Source: Gibbula magus | Lineage: Eukaryota; Mollusca; Gastropoda; Trochida; Trochidae | Assembly (NCBI GenBank): GCA_936450465.1 | Contig: OW388304.1 | Location: forward strand, 9,802,700-9,866,699 | Length of the DNA stretch: 64,000 nt | Direction of reading: 5' to 3' | Position numbers and translations under genes: made by a program | The notes under the pieces: generated by a model | The model's database searches: none | What the model saw: the letters and a program-made list of their open reading frames with translations, nothing else | Told to the model about the DNA's origin: nothing | In this document: one piece after another, positions 21,908 to 32,000 of the stretch | Numbering within the stretch: position 1 is the first letter of the stretch | Layout: each line of letters begins with the position of its first letter

Positions 21908-23027
21908 CTTAGATTATTGGAAACAATCTCTCGACCTAGCAAACGAAAGGGCAACTGACATCGAAAAAAGAACGTGCTTGAATTACGTCGGGAAACCAAA
22001 CAGATAACAAACCTATGGTTTGATATGTATTCTATTTACTTTAATATTTTTACGCGAATAAGACAAAGTAATCGTCAATTGGTTTACGAGCTATGAACAC
22101 GGAGAATGGTAATACATATTAAAAGAATAAAAACAATTTTTATTAATTTTGCCAACATCAATTTCCTTCTCAAAACAAATTTAAGCTTACTTCCCTACCA
22201 CCTGAAAACTGCCGACAGTCTGGACCCATCTTTTCTCATTGTATTTCCAGTAACCCGTGCATACCTTTGTATATATTATTATCTGATGTCATTTCCCTCT
22301 TTGCAGCGCCATGAGCATATCTATTGATGTGGATAAGGCGCATATATAAATGTGCTTATAATTATTATTAGAATATCCAGTATCTTACAGTACATGTATA
22401 TACATGCAGATAAAAACAGTCTAGAGGGGCGGGAATCCTTTCGTCTACATGTACGTAACATCTCTTATTGTCATTGTAGAAGTTGAGATAATGAGGAATG
22501 TTGAACATCGACATTAAAAGCTGTACACAATCAACTGGTTTTACTTTGTATATAAGAAATAAGATGTTGGGTATTGTCAGTGTCCGCACTCTGATCGAGT
22601 GACGAAGTTCTCTTCTCTGTGTACCAGAAGTTTAAGCCTTTTCGTGGCCTTCGAACGATTTGACTGTCGATCATTGTACTATCAACAGTCTTGTTATAAT
22701 ATAAAATCTAAATTTCAACTCTTACATACAATAATAGTGTGTTGAAGCGTAAACTTTACATCCATCTAAGATGCTTTGCAAACGATTCGAGAAGTTTGGA
22801 AAAGATTCAATACAATACATTTATGCAAAAACATGTTTTTGATAAAGTTTTATATTCCTGCTAAATGTAATTTACCGGAGATTACAGCCAAGAGGTGGAC
22901 AAGCAATCTTGTTACCATTTTTTAATCATCATTTACTTAGAAATATCGGAGGTGCACTGGGCCCAATTGAAATTTAAAAGATATTCCTTGAAACAAATTA
23001 GATTCCAAAAATAGATTCCTTGTCTGT
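21908..23027. other. No gene seen
   Basis: AT-rich sequence. Short frames at 22106-22327 and 22368-22589 have no protein-like features or splice context. Confidence 0.4.
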
Positions 23028-23230
23028 GACGTTACAGAAGGATGACGTCACAGAGGCGACGTTACCATGCAACCAGACTAAGGTATAAAGGAGGCGTACA
23101 GCCACGAAACGCCATTCCATATTTTCATCTTCTAATGAAAACATCTACGTCATAGCAATTGTGACGTCACGCTATTGTTGGATCACTGACGACCACGTTA
23201 CTGCAATGTTCGAGAAACCATCAGGCGAAG
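23028..23230 (+). promoter_or_regulatory. Candidate promoter with TATA box and two CRE sites, possible short first exon
   Basis: TGACGTCA palindromes (cAMP-response type) lie at 23043-23050 and 23162-23169, with TATAAA at 23084-23089 between them. An ATG at 23206 is followed by eight codons (MFEKPSGE) and a good donor gtaaga at 23231. The donor sits in the (gataa)n tail of a LINE-like repeat, so it may be accidental. No downstream plus-strand exon was recognised. Confidence 0.3.
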
Positions 23231-23530
23231 GTAAGATAAGATAAGATAATTCTTTATTATCCCGAGGGAAATTTACATTACATCTAATACAGTGTCCAGT
23301 ATACATTACACTGTCGCATTATCAACACGTGTTCATATATTTAGTTTCACATATCCAGATTCCTAGGTTGATGGCGGAATAATAATAATAGTGCATATTT
23401 ATAAAGCGCACATATCCACGCTCGAAAGCATGGATTAATATAAGGAGAAACCATGATACCGAGGATATGGTTGTGGACCCTGATAGGAAGGAAAAACCCG
23501 AGGATGTGAGGTAGAATGGTTTCTCCATAT
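23231..23530 (-). repeat. Two LINE 3'-tail fragments
   Basis: 23231-23290: (gataa)n followed by 'ttctttattatcccgaggga', a common non-LTR 3' end seen in reverse. 23376-23530: taataata then 'gcatatttataaagcgc', another tail family shared with 17211 and 23725. Confidence 0.55.
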
Positions 23531-23683
23531 TATCAACCGTTTTTAAGTGTATAACAGACTTTTTAATTGTTATCGCGTTATATTGAGGATCCCTGGTAAA
23601 AAAGAGGCGTTCTTAAAATCCTTATTTGGAACCTGAAAACAGCCGCGCTATATGAGTTGCTTTTGTACCCTGAAACATCATCT

Positions 23684-23719
23684 GCCTCGTTGGCGCAGTA
23701 GACGAAAGCGCTAGCTCAT
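23684..23719 (+). tRNA. 5' half of a tRNA-Met-like gene (truncated)
   Basis: Starts gcctcgt, a seven-base acceptor strand typical of elongator tRNA-Met, then tggcgcagtaga...gcgc as a D arm and tagc-tcatgt-gcta as an anticodon arm holding CAT. The 3' half is missing: at 23723 the sequence turns into (taa)n and the LINE fragment. It is a tRNA relic or a SINE head, not a working tRNA. Confidence 0.5.
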
Positions 23720-23722
23720 GTG

Positions 23723-24010
23723 CTAATAATAATAATAATAATAATGTATTTATAGAGCGCCTAATATCCACCGTTAAGATGCTCAGTGGCGCTATGACAA
23801 TGCTGGAAATGTTAATTGCTGTAGGCAGCAGTGAAAAGATAGGTTTTTAGCAGAGCTTTAAAAGTTTCTTTGGATGTAGTATTTCGTATTTCCTTTGGAA
23901 GAGAATTCCACAGTTTTGGGCTAGCAAAAGAGAAGGCTCGATCCGAAAGTTGGATAACAGGTGTTCGTGGATAAGGGTACGAGACGCACTTTCTTCAAAA
24001 TATTTGCTGT
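23723..24010 (-). pseudogene. 3' end of a CR1-like non-LTR retrotransposon
   Basis: On the minus strand the text SDRAFSFASPKLWNSLPKE continues IRNTTSKETFKALLKTYLF to a stop, the conserved C-terminal tail of many CR1-type LINE reverse transcriptases. A short 3' UTR with gcgctctataaatac and (att)n at 23723-23744 ends it. It is strongly 5'-truncated, as is usual for such copies. Confidence 0.7.
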
Positions 24011-24151
24011 TCATATTCTGTCTTAAATTTGAATTGTTTTTCGACATTAGTCAAAGTTTGTTTCTTCAGAATTTTACTTTCAAGTCGTCATCTTAGCAAA
24101 TACATCAGGGTTTACAATCATTGTAATTCCTTCTAACAGGGTCTACAACTG

Positions 24152-24214
24152 TCTGTGCAAACATTCCTGGAGGGACTTAAACATTGTAAGTCCCTCCAGG
24201 AATGTTTACACAGA
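24152..24214. repeat. Hairpin with 28-base arms
   Basis: Arms 24152-24179 and 24187-24214 ('aacattcctggagggactta' and its complement) pair with one mismatch around a 7-base loop. Function unknown. Confidence 0.8.
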
Positions 24215-24530
24215 CAGACAGTACCGGGTGATACGGTTTAGAAAGGTCGTTTCAAGTATCACGTATTATAAACCTCTGGTGACGTCATCCCTTTGTTTAG
24301 CACCGTTCCGTAACCTGGAGGTAGGACCTTGGCTACATCAAGTCAGGTCTATCTGTAACTTACGGACCTCGTTTGAGGTCTATCTGTGATTTAGAGACTT
24401 CATATGAGGTCTATCTAGGATTTAAAACATTAGATTTTAAACTAATTTCTTTTTAAAATCTCAAACATTTCCCATTGTAAAATTCATATAATTTCCAACA
24501 CAAGAGTTTTCCAAATATATCACTCGAAAG

Positions 24531-24595
24531 TCGGGGATCGAACCACTCGCCTTTCGATTTGTAACCAAACGTGCACACCATTAGGCTACGAAGCC
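24531..24595 (-). repeat. tRNA-like head of a SINE (A and B boxes)
   Basis: On the minus strand it begins ggcttcgtagcctaatgg (A box) and contains ggttcgatcccc (B box) about 40 bases later. The T stem and 3' acceptor strand do not pair, so this is a tRNA-derived or decayed copy, not a working tRNA. Confidence 0.45.
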
Positions 24596-24599
24596 AGTT

Positions 24600-25130
24600 G
24601 AAGTTGGAATGATTTTTTCATGACCAATTGATTACACTATTTCATTGCCTCTTGTAAAATTGCCAGTTTCTGCATTACTTATTTTTATTATTATTAATGT
24701 ATCAATATGTTTTATGTGCAAAAGGTTTTGTAACTATTGAAATTGTGTTGTGTTTGGGATAACTTTGATCATGTTGTCATTGGTCGAGCAGTATAGTGTG
24801 CAAGCGTGTACATTTCAGCATTAAGCACAAGTGTCACGAAATGCACGGGCACAATGTCACGTGATCGGCTGCGTCGCCTGATGATGACACTAATATTTAC
24901 TGTAAACTTTTTGTGGTAATGTTAAAGGAACATATTTTTTTCAGCTTTTGATTACTTAACACATAACTAAAGTTCTTTTTAAAACGATTGTTATTAATGG
25001 TTTCCAAATCCTGTCACAAACCTATGAAGTCATTTGGACCAGTTCATTTTCATAGAGGGGTGTGAGTATGTTTGAACTGCTATATTTTTGTTTTATTTTT
25101 TAAATGCAATCTTCCCTCAGTTCATAAGCC
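24600..25130. other. No gene seen
   Basis: AT-rich sequence without repeats that could be placed. Just before it, 24340-24420 holds three copies of 'aggtctatctgt', text also found in the arms of the palindrome at 25131-25291. Confidence 0.4.
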
Positions 25131-25291
25131 GGTTAAGGTACGAAGACGAGGTGTTGGTGCCTGTAGATAGACCGCAGGGGGAGTCGGGTAGGACAGATAG
25201 ACCTTGGCCTTCGGCCGCGGTCTATCTGTCCTACCCGACTCCCCCTGCGGTCTATCTACAGGCACCAACACCTCGTCTTCGTACCTTAACC
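25131..25291. repeat. 161-bp perfect palindrome
   Basis: Two 73-base arms, perfect complements as far as read, around a 15-base GC-rich centre (ttggccttcggccgc). The arms begin ggttaaggtacgaagacgag and include 'ggggagtcgggtaggacag'. A transcript would fold into a long hairpin. It could be a small fold-back element, a dsRNA source or an assembly artefact. Confidence 0.85.
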
Positions 25292-25675
25292 TTTACATAT
25301 GGCTAGTAAGTTGATAAGACGAGTCATACAGATAATTTGCCAATGATGTCGTCCTTTCAATTTGTTTGCAATACCTGCTCTTTTGTTGCAACAAATGCCT
25401 ATATATGTTTACCTTTATGAATAATCATGCATACCGTACTTCCTCGAATACAACCCGGGGGTAAGGGGTGCTGACAAAAACCGGGGTTTTATTCGGGGGA
25501 ATGCGGTAGGTATGTCAATTTCTATAATCTTTGTTTTGGGGGAATACGATATATACATCTTCTTGAAACTAATACTTTACACATTTAATAATCATCTCTA
25601 TGATTGAACATTATTAACACATGGCTTACGATAACATATAAGTTAGAATAACACTTTTATCTCTGAGAGTAGACA

Positions 25676-25681
25676 TTTATT
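25676..25681 (-). terminator. Poly(A) signal of the AChBP gene
   Basis: AATAAA on the minus strand, 45 bases after the stop codon of the last AChBP exon. Confidence 0.7.
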
Positions 25682-25725
25682 TATACTGTCGCAGAGGTTA
25701 CCAGCACCATTCAGTTAAGAAGTGT

Positions 25726-26083
25726 TTACCAAAATGACCAGCCACTCTGCTTGGTGTCTCGGAAAACCAATGTCACTGTGACATCAGGGAAGGGCTCAGG
25801 GCAGCATGGGTAATACTTCACATTTCTTACAAGGGAACTTGATGCCAGACTCCATCTGCCGGACCTGAAATTGCTGACATCAACTTCTGTGTCATTTCCC
25901 ATCAACTGAAGATCTATCTCGTACCCACTGTATGTCCAGGATCCAAATTTGGCTGAACATGTCACTGTGTCGTCCTGTCTGTAGTTGGAGACGTCGCATC
26001 GTATGCTGACAACTGTCTTTGGAATGTGGGTCAATTCACCATTTTTATAGAGAACAGCCAAGCTCTTACCGCTTTTCATTTCA
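25726..26083 (-). CDS. AChBP coding exon 4 (last)
   Basis: Acceptor 'ctatattacag' then T GAA ATG; first base completes Gly128. Encodes residues 129-246 with the Cys loop, loop B Trp177, loop C CCPEPF, and ends FW-stop (TAA at 25726-25728). Confidence 0.9.
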
Positions 26084-29000
26084 CTGTAATATAGAATATG
26101 TAGATTACATACATGTTCGTCTGCGTACCTCACTAACACACCAAGACCAATCAACACACAAATCAAAGAAGAAAAAAAACACTTGAATTTGGACTTGAAC
26201 TCATTTGTTCAGAATTCACATCAGTACAGTCATTAATATGTACAGCAACTTTCAATAACCATTTGATAAAGGCCTGACATTGTAGTGTGATTAATATTTC
26301 GTACCTCATTTGATACTTTGATATATTCAACTACTTATAAAAAAAAGCACGAATTGATTCAATTTTTTTTTATATACATGTGTTTATTCTAGTGTCTCAT
26401 AGGTCACATCATCGGGTTCCTTTTAATAGATAATGTCTGTCTGTATTGTATCTAACTGTAACAAGCAAGAATTTGTACTATTGAAGGTACACAGGAACTC
26501 GATATCGTAAGTAAAACGTAGGTAAAACGTAGGTAAAACAAACCATACCCCCTATAATGGCTATATAACATATAGTGAAACTCTAACTCTAACTCTAACT
26601 CTAACTCTAACTCTATGTTATATAGGGGGTAGGTTTGTTTTACCTACGTTTTACCTACGTTTTACTTACGATATCGAGTTCCTGTGTGATGGTAGTTCTA
26701 TCCCAAATGCAACAACCAATGACTTCTATACTACAGACAATACATAAATGGTATAAAGACCGTACCATTTGTTTCATTCATAAGTACTTTCAATCTAGTT
26801 CAACACTGGATGATGATAACTCGGGTATATCGTATTTCAATAAACGAACTGTCGCAATTTTGACACCCTCATTGTTTCGAAGTTTGAGAATTTAAAGGTT
26901 TTTTCAGGAGACAGGACAGTAGTCTTTATGAATCAACAATAACATTGAAGCTGAAGCTTTATTTCGGTAGTGCATTTTGTTTGACACTTGCAGATTTTTT
27001 TATATGATAGTCAGGAACAGTACAAACAATAAAGTCAATTATGACGATTTCGAAAATCTTACGGTTTCGTCGCTATTTACACGAAACCATTCACGCACTT
27101 TGATCAACAAATACAAAGAGCTATGTCACACCCTTAACATGTGCTACAGACTGTGTTATTCTATTATTTATTTGCCCTCGGTTTCAGCCAAAACTACAAG
27201 AGTTAACATTCTGAAAATAAAGGTACTGATAGCCCTCGGTATGAAGTCAACTTTTGATCCCCATAGGCCCAGTCATTCAAGGTCCAGTTCGAATCTAAAT
27301 CTCCATTTTTAACACGTAACAAAAATTCAAAATGCAGATAGAAACTTGGAACCCTTTTTAAAAAATGCGCAATAACCATGCGAGAAATAAAGTAAATCAT
27401 GGTGAGTTCGCAGGTCACCTGGTTTAAGCGCCATTTTGATTTTCTTTACAATTTAATTGAATTTATGTATCAATACTCCCACAGACATGCTAGAGACTTG
27501 CAATTTGTTTTGAAAGAAGCACAATAACATTGGAAAGTTGTAATACTAGATTATATTTCAATTTATTGAATCATTTATGCGTTGCATCCGTTTATCGTCG
27601 CTTGCGACTACATTTGTTTGTTTACAATTTCAATAATGCCAATTGGCCTCCCTCGTTTAATCAATTATAATATCTTACTTCTTCAATAAAGCAGACAGGC
27701 CACTGTTTATTCACCACTCATGTACTTACTTCCCATCATGTTTGTATTACACATCCCCATTGTATACTATGTTAATCTCCCTGATTGAGTTTCCTCACCA
27801 TTGTTTTGTTTGCTATGTAAATGTATCACATTTTGTTATTTCCTTACATTCCACCTGATGAAGGTGAGCATATACTCCGAAACGTCGTGTATTTTCCATT
27901 AAAGAAGTTGTTATCCAGAAAATCTTACTGTTCTTATGTATGCCACTTCTAAATGCCCCTCAAAGAACAAATGATTAGGGTTATTATAATGCGTGATAAA
28001 CTGCCTTTTTTCAGAAGTTATTGCCCTTGTTCCGTATTTCTCGACTCTGTTCATGGTATCTTCAAAGGGGACAGGTTTAAGATTTAAGATAGGATAACCA
28101 AATTTGGTGTGTGGCTTGAGGTGTATATATACCTTGATGGAGTTAGAAATTATTTTTTGTCGGAGTTATTGCCCTTGATCTGTTCCTTCGACTTTGTTCC
28201 AGGTATCTACAAAGGGGACAGCTTTTCTCTGAAACTGTTTCAGATAAGATAACCAAATTTGGTGTGTGTCTTAAGGGTATCAATACCTTCATAGAGTTCA
28301 AAAATAAGAAGCGGGTGTTAATTATTTCTGGAGTTATTGCTATTGTTCCGATTTTTCTTCAAGTCAAATCATTTGTGTGGCTTGATTGTATCAATACCTT
28401 GATGGAAAGAAAATGAGAAGTGTACAATTATTTTATTGCTCTTTTTTTATATTATTGCCATTATTTCGATTTCTTGAGTCTGACGGGAGATGTTGATGTC
28501 TATGTCTTCTTGTGTAATTATAATAATATTCGAAGATTTATCATGTATTTCCAAGTCAGGGTTTCATTCTTGGATGATGAGAGTTTATATCTATGTCAAA
28601 CTTCCTCCAAGATTATTACGCTTATATATTTTATTTTCATGTTGTGCTCATTTTACTCATATCTTGAGATATTATTCTGGTGAAACTGATTTGAGCCCAA
28701 ATTAGCATAAGTTAAGAACGGATTTCCTCAAAGGTAAATTCTTGTATAAATACTTATTATTTAAATACCTATCTGTTGACTAGACCTACTATGCCTACCT
28801 CCTCTCAAGGTATGCTATTTCAACGTTAACACAGACGAAACTGAAACAGTGGAGTAGGGGATGCGTAAAATCCCTCTCTATGCAGGTGTTGAGTTAACAA
28901 GGGGCCTTGTTGACATGTGCTAGGTGTGCTCCACCTGTCGAGTGGCTGCATGCTTTGCACGTGCAATTCGTGTCTTTTGTTTTCTCTCGCCTTCGTCGGG

Positions 29001-32000
29001 TGACTGCTCGGTTCGCACGGCCTTGGTCGTACCTTCCGCCAGTCCCTTTGTCTTCTAGATCAGGTGAGCCTTCCGATAGCTTGTCGTCTGCTTCGGTTGG
29101 CTTTCACCGTCGAGTCGACTCGTCTAGACTCGTCAGTGACCTCACTTAAGCGTCTCTTCGTCTACGCTTTTGTGAGCTGTCACTAGCCGTTGGCATTCGA
29201 CTTGACTCGCCTCGCCAGTCACTCGCTTAGCCAGTCATTCGGCTTCGGCTCGATTTTACTTGACTCGCCTCGTCTCGCCAGTCACTCACTTCGCCAGTCA
29301 TTCGCCTTAGGCTCGATTCTACTTGACTCGCCTCATCTCGCCAGTGACTCGCTTCGCCAGTCATTCGCCTTTCGGTTTGTCAACTCGTTTTGACTCGCCT
29401 CGTCTCGCCTGTGAATCGCTTCGTCAGTGTCTCGCCTCGCCAGTCACTCGCTTCGCCTGTCACTCGCTTTCTGTTTTCGAATCGACTTGATTGCCACGTC
29501 TCGTCTGTGACTCGCTTCGCCAGTGTCTCGCTGTGTAAGTGACCCAACTGTCACTCACCTGGCCTAGGTTACGCGCGTTACTTCTTGTCACTCACCTGTT
29601 AACTGAAGTGAGTGTCACTCACCTGTCACTCACCTCATCAGCTTACTCGCGTAGTGACTCGACGGTCTCGTCAGTGACTTGACTATCACTCACGTCGTTA
29701 CCCTACGACCTCCGTGGTTACTTCACTATGTACTCTGCCTTTTGTATGAATTGCGGAGGTAGGAAGTCTGCTATCAAGGATCCGCACTTGCTGTGTAGGA
29801 AGTGCAAAGACTTGTGTGAGGAGGATTATCGTTGTGACGAGTGCGTCACTCTCTCCTCTTCAGACTTCCGAGCATATGTTACGGCAATTCGTAAGTCCGT
29901 CACCGATAGGGCTTCTTTTAAGAAGCGTTCAGCTACGTCGGGTCAATGTCGGGATTGGTCTCCCATTCGTCACCCATCTCCAGAAGAGGTGGTGGACATT
30001 GTTCTCACCGAACGCACGGATGAGTTTGACCGTGAGTCGCCGGTTTTATTCGAATCCGGTAGGGTTTCGAGAGATTCGCTCTCACCCTCGGTTCGCATTC
30101 TCGTCCTCAGGCTCGCGCTCGATCTCCCCCTTTGCCAAGTGGGGAGGATGACAGGCGTATGTCACCTCTTAGGCTAAAGGTCAGCAAACCCTCCACTCCC
30201 AAGAGCAAAAAGAAGAAGAGCAAGAAAGCCAAGGTTGATAAGTTCAAACCGGAGCTCCTTCTTGAGTCCGTTAAGGACATGGTGTATTCATTGCTCGTTT
30301 GGGTCCGCTGGCTTTACCCAACCGTGCCACCCCTGCTGATACGCTAGGTCGTGACCGAGATGCGGACTGCGTGTCTCAGGGTTCGCGTCCCACTTCCTTA
30401 AGAGCCTCCGGGTCCGCTGCCTCCTCGCGTCTTGCTCACATCCCCAAGCGCCGTGTCACGGTTGTGTCGCCCACCCGTGACTCCTGGGCAGACTCGGTTG
30501 AGCGTGAGGCCCGCTTCGTTGACGTCTCTGACCCTCCGTTCATCAGTATAGTGTCAGATGCGGAGGGTACTGGGTGGTCAGATGACCCGCCGGTTGTGGA
30601 CTCAGTCGCCATGTTGACGGAGGTACCACTCAATCAGGTCAGCGTCTCGGGACCTCGCTCGTTGGTAGCCAGGAAGGCTTCCTTTTGTCCCGAAGGTGAC
30701 ACAGCTCCCGCGCGTCTCGCAGGCTACTGCTGGACGCCTCGGAAGATATGGAGCAGGTCATCTTGTCTGTTGTCCCAAACCGTCTGCTACCGCCATTAGT
30801 GGTGTCGGATAAGCGCCGGCGTCAATTGCCTCTGTACCCGACTCCCTTTCAACTTGTCCCGCCTGCTCTTGATCAGGGTTCGTGTCGCCTGATTTCCCCC
30901 GAACCGCCCCATCGCGTTACTGATGCGCAGCTCACACATCTCGACAGAGAGGCTCGCACAGTGTTGGGGTAGGGCAATCACGTGGCGTTCACCTGTCAGG
31001 CGATGCTTAACTGCGCCAAGCAGGCTGACATGGAGTCCGGTGACCCGGTGTTTTTCAAAGCATTCGGCAATGTGGCCACGGACCTCGCGGATATCATCAG
31101 TGATTACGGTACTGCGTAGGGATAATTTCTTACATCGTTCGGGCCTCAACCCTGACCAGAAATCTTTTCTCCGGCAGGCCCCTGCCCACTCTAAATCTCT
31201 CTTTGGGGGTCTTATCCCCAAGGTTCTGAGAGCGTGGCAGGAGGCTCAACAACAAGACCTCACCAATCGCCTGGTGAGTCAGAGGCAGACTACGCCTAAG
31301 CGCCCGGTGATTAACTTCCGTCAGGGTCAAGGTCACGGCCAAGGTCAATCGACCCCCAAGAAAGCCAAGATGGACTTTCGGCAGGGAGGGCGTTGCCGCG
31401 GATCCACGGGTCAATCTCCCAATTCCCTCCGTCCCGGCAGCGGGGGTCGTACCCCTCAGAAGGGGAAGCGGAGGAAGTGACTCATGGTCACCCCTCTGCT
31501 TCCTCCTCCGCTCGTTACTCGGTGGGGGGCCGGCTTCAAAGTTTCGTCAGTCGATATTGACTTCGCACGCTTCGGGTTCGGAGCCTCTGCCTTCAACACT
31601 CTCGATAGCCTCCCTTGTCTTGCCTTGCGTGTGCCTCACTTAAGCGTCTCGTCCTCTATGTTTTTGTGAGTTTACACTCTTGGTGTTTTTGGAGTAATTA
31701 GCTATCGGAAGGGTTGCTTCTTAGTGTCAGGACTTGGTTCTTACACTACTCTACTTAGGTGTTTCGCGTCAGTGACTCGACTGTCATTCACCTCGTCTAT
31801 AATACTCGAGTTAGTGACTCGCCTGTCACTCATCTGTTAAGTGACTCGACTGTCGACGTCAGTGGCTCGCCTGTCACTCACCTGTTAAGTGACTTGAGTG
31901 TCACTCACCTGTCACTCACCTCGTCTAGATTACACGCGTTAGTGGCTCGTCTGTCACTCCCCTGCTAAGTGACTCGACTGTCACTCACCTCGTCTAGATT

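Noticed and set aside
24531..24595. Functional tRNA gene
   Set aside because: T stem and acceptor stem do not pair.
25088..25306. Plus-strand 72-codon frame
   Set aside because: It lies almost wholly in the perfect palindrome.
30299..31414. Several overlapping frames on both strands in the GC-rich DIRS region
   Set aside because: GC-rich sequence has few stops; only the gag-type frame shows DIRS features.
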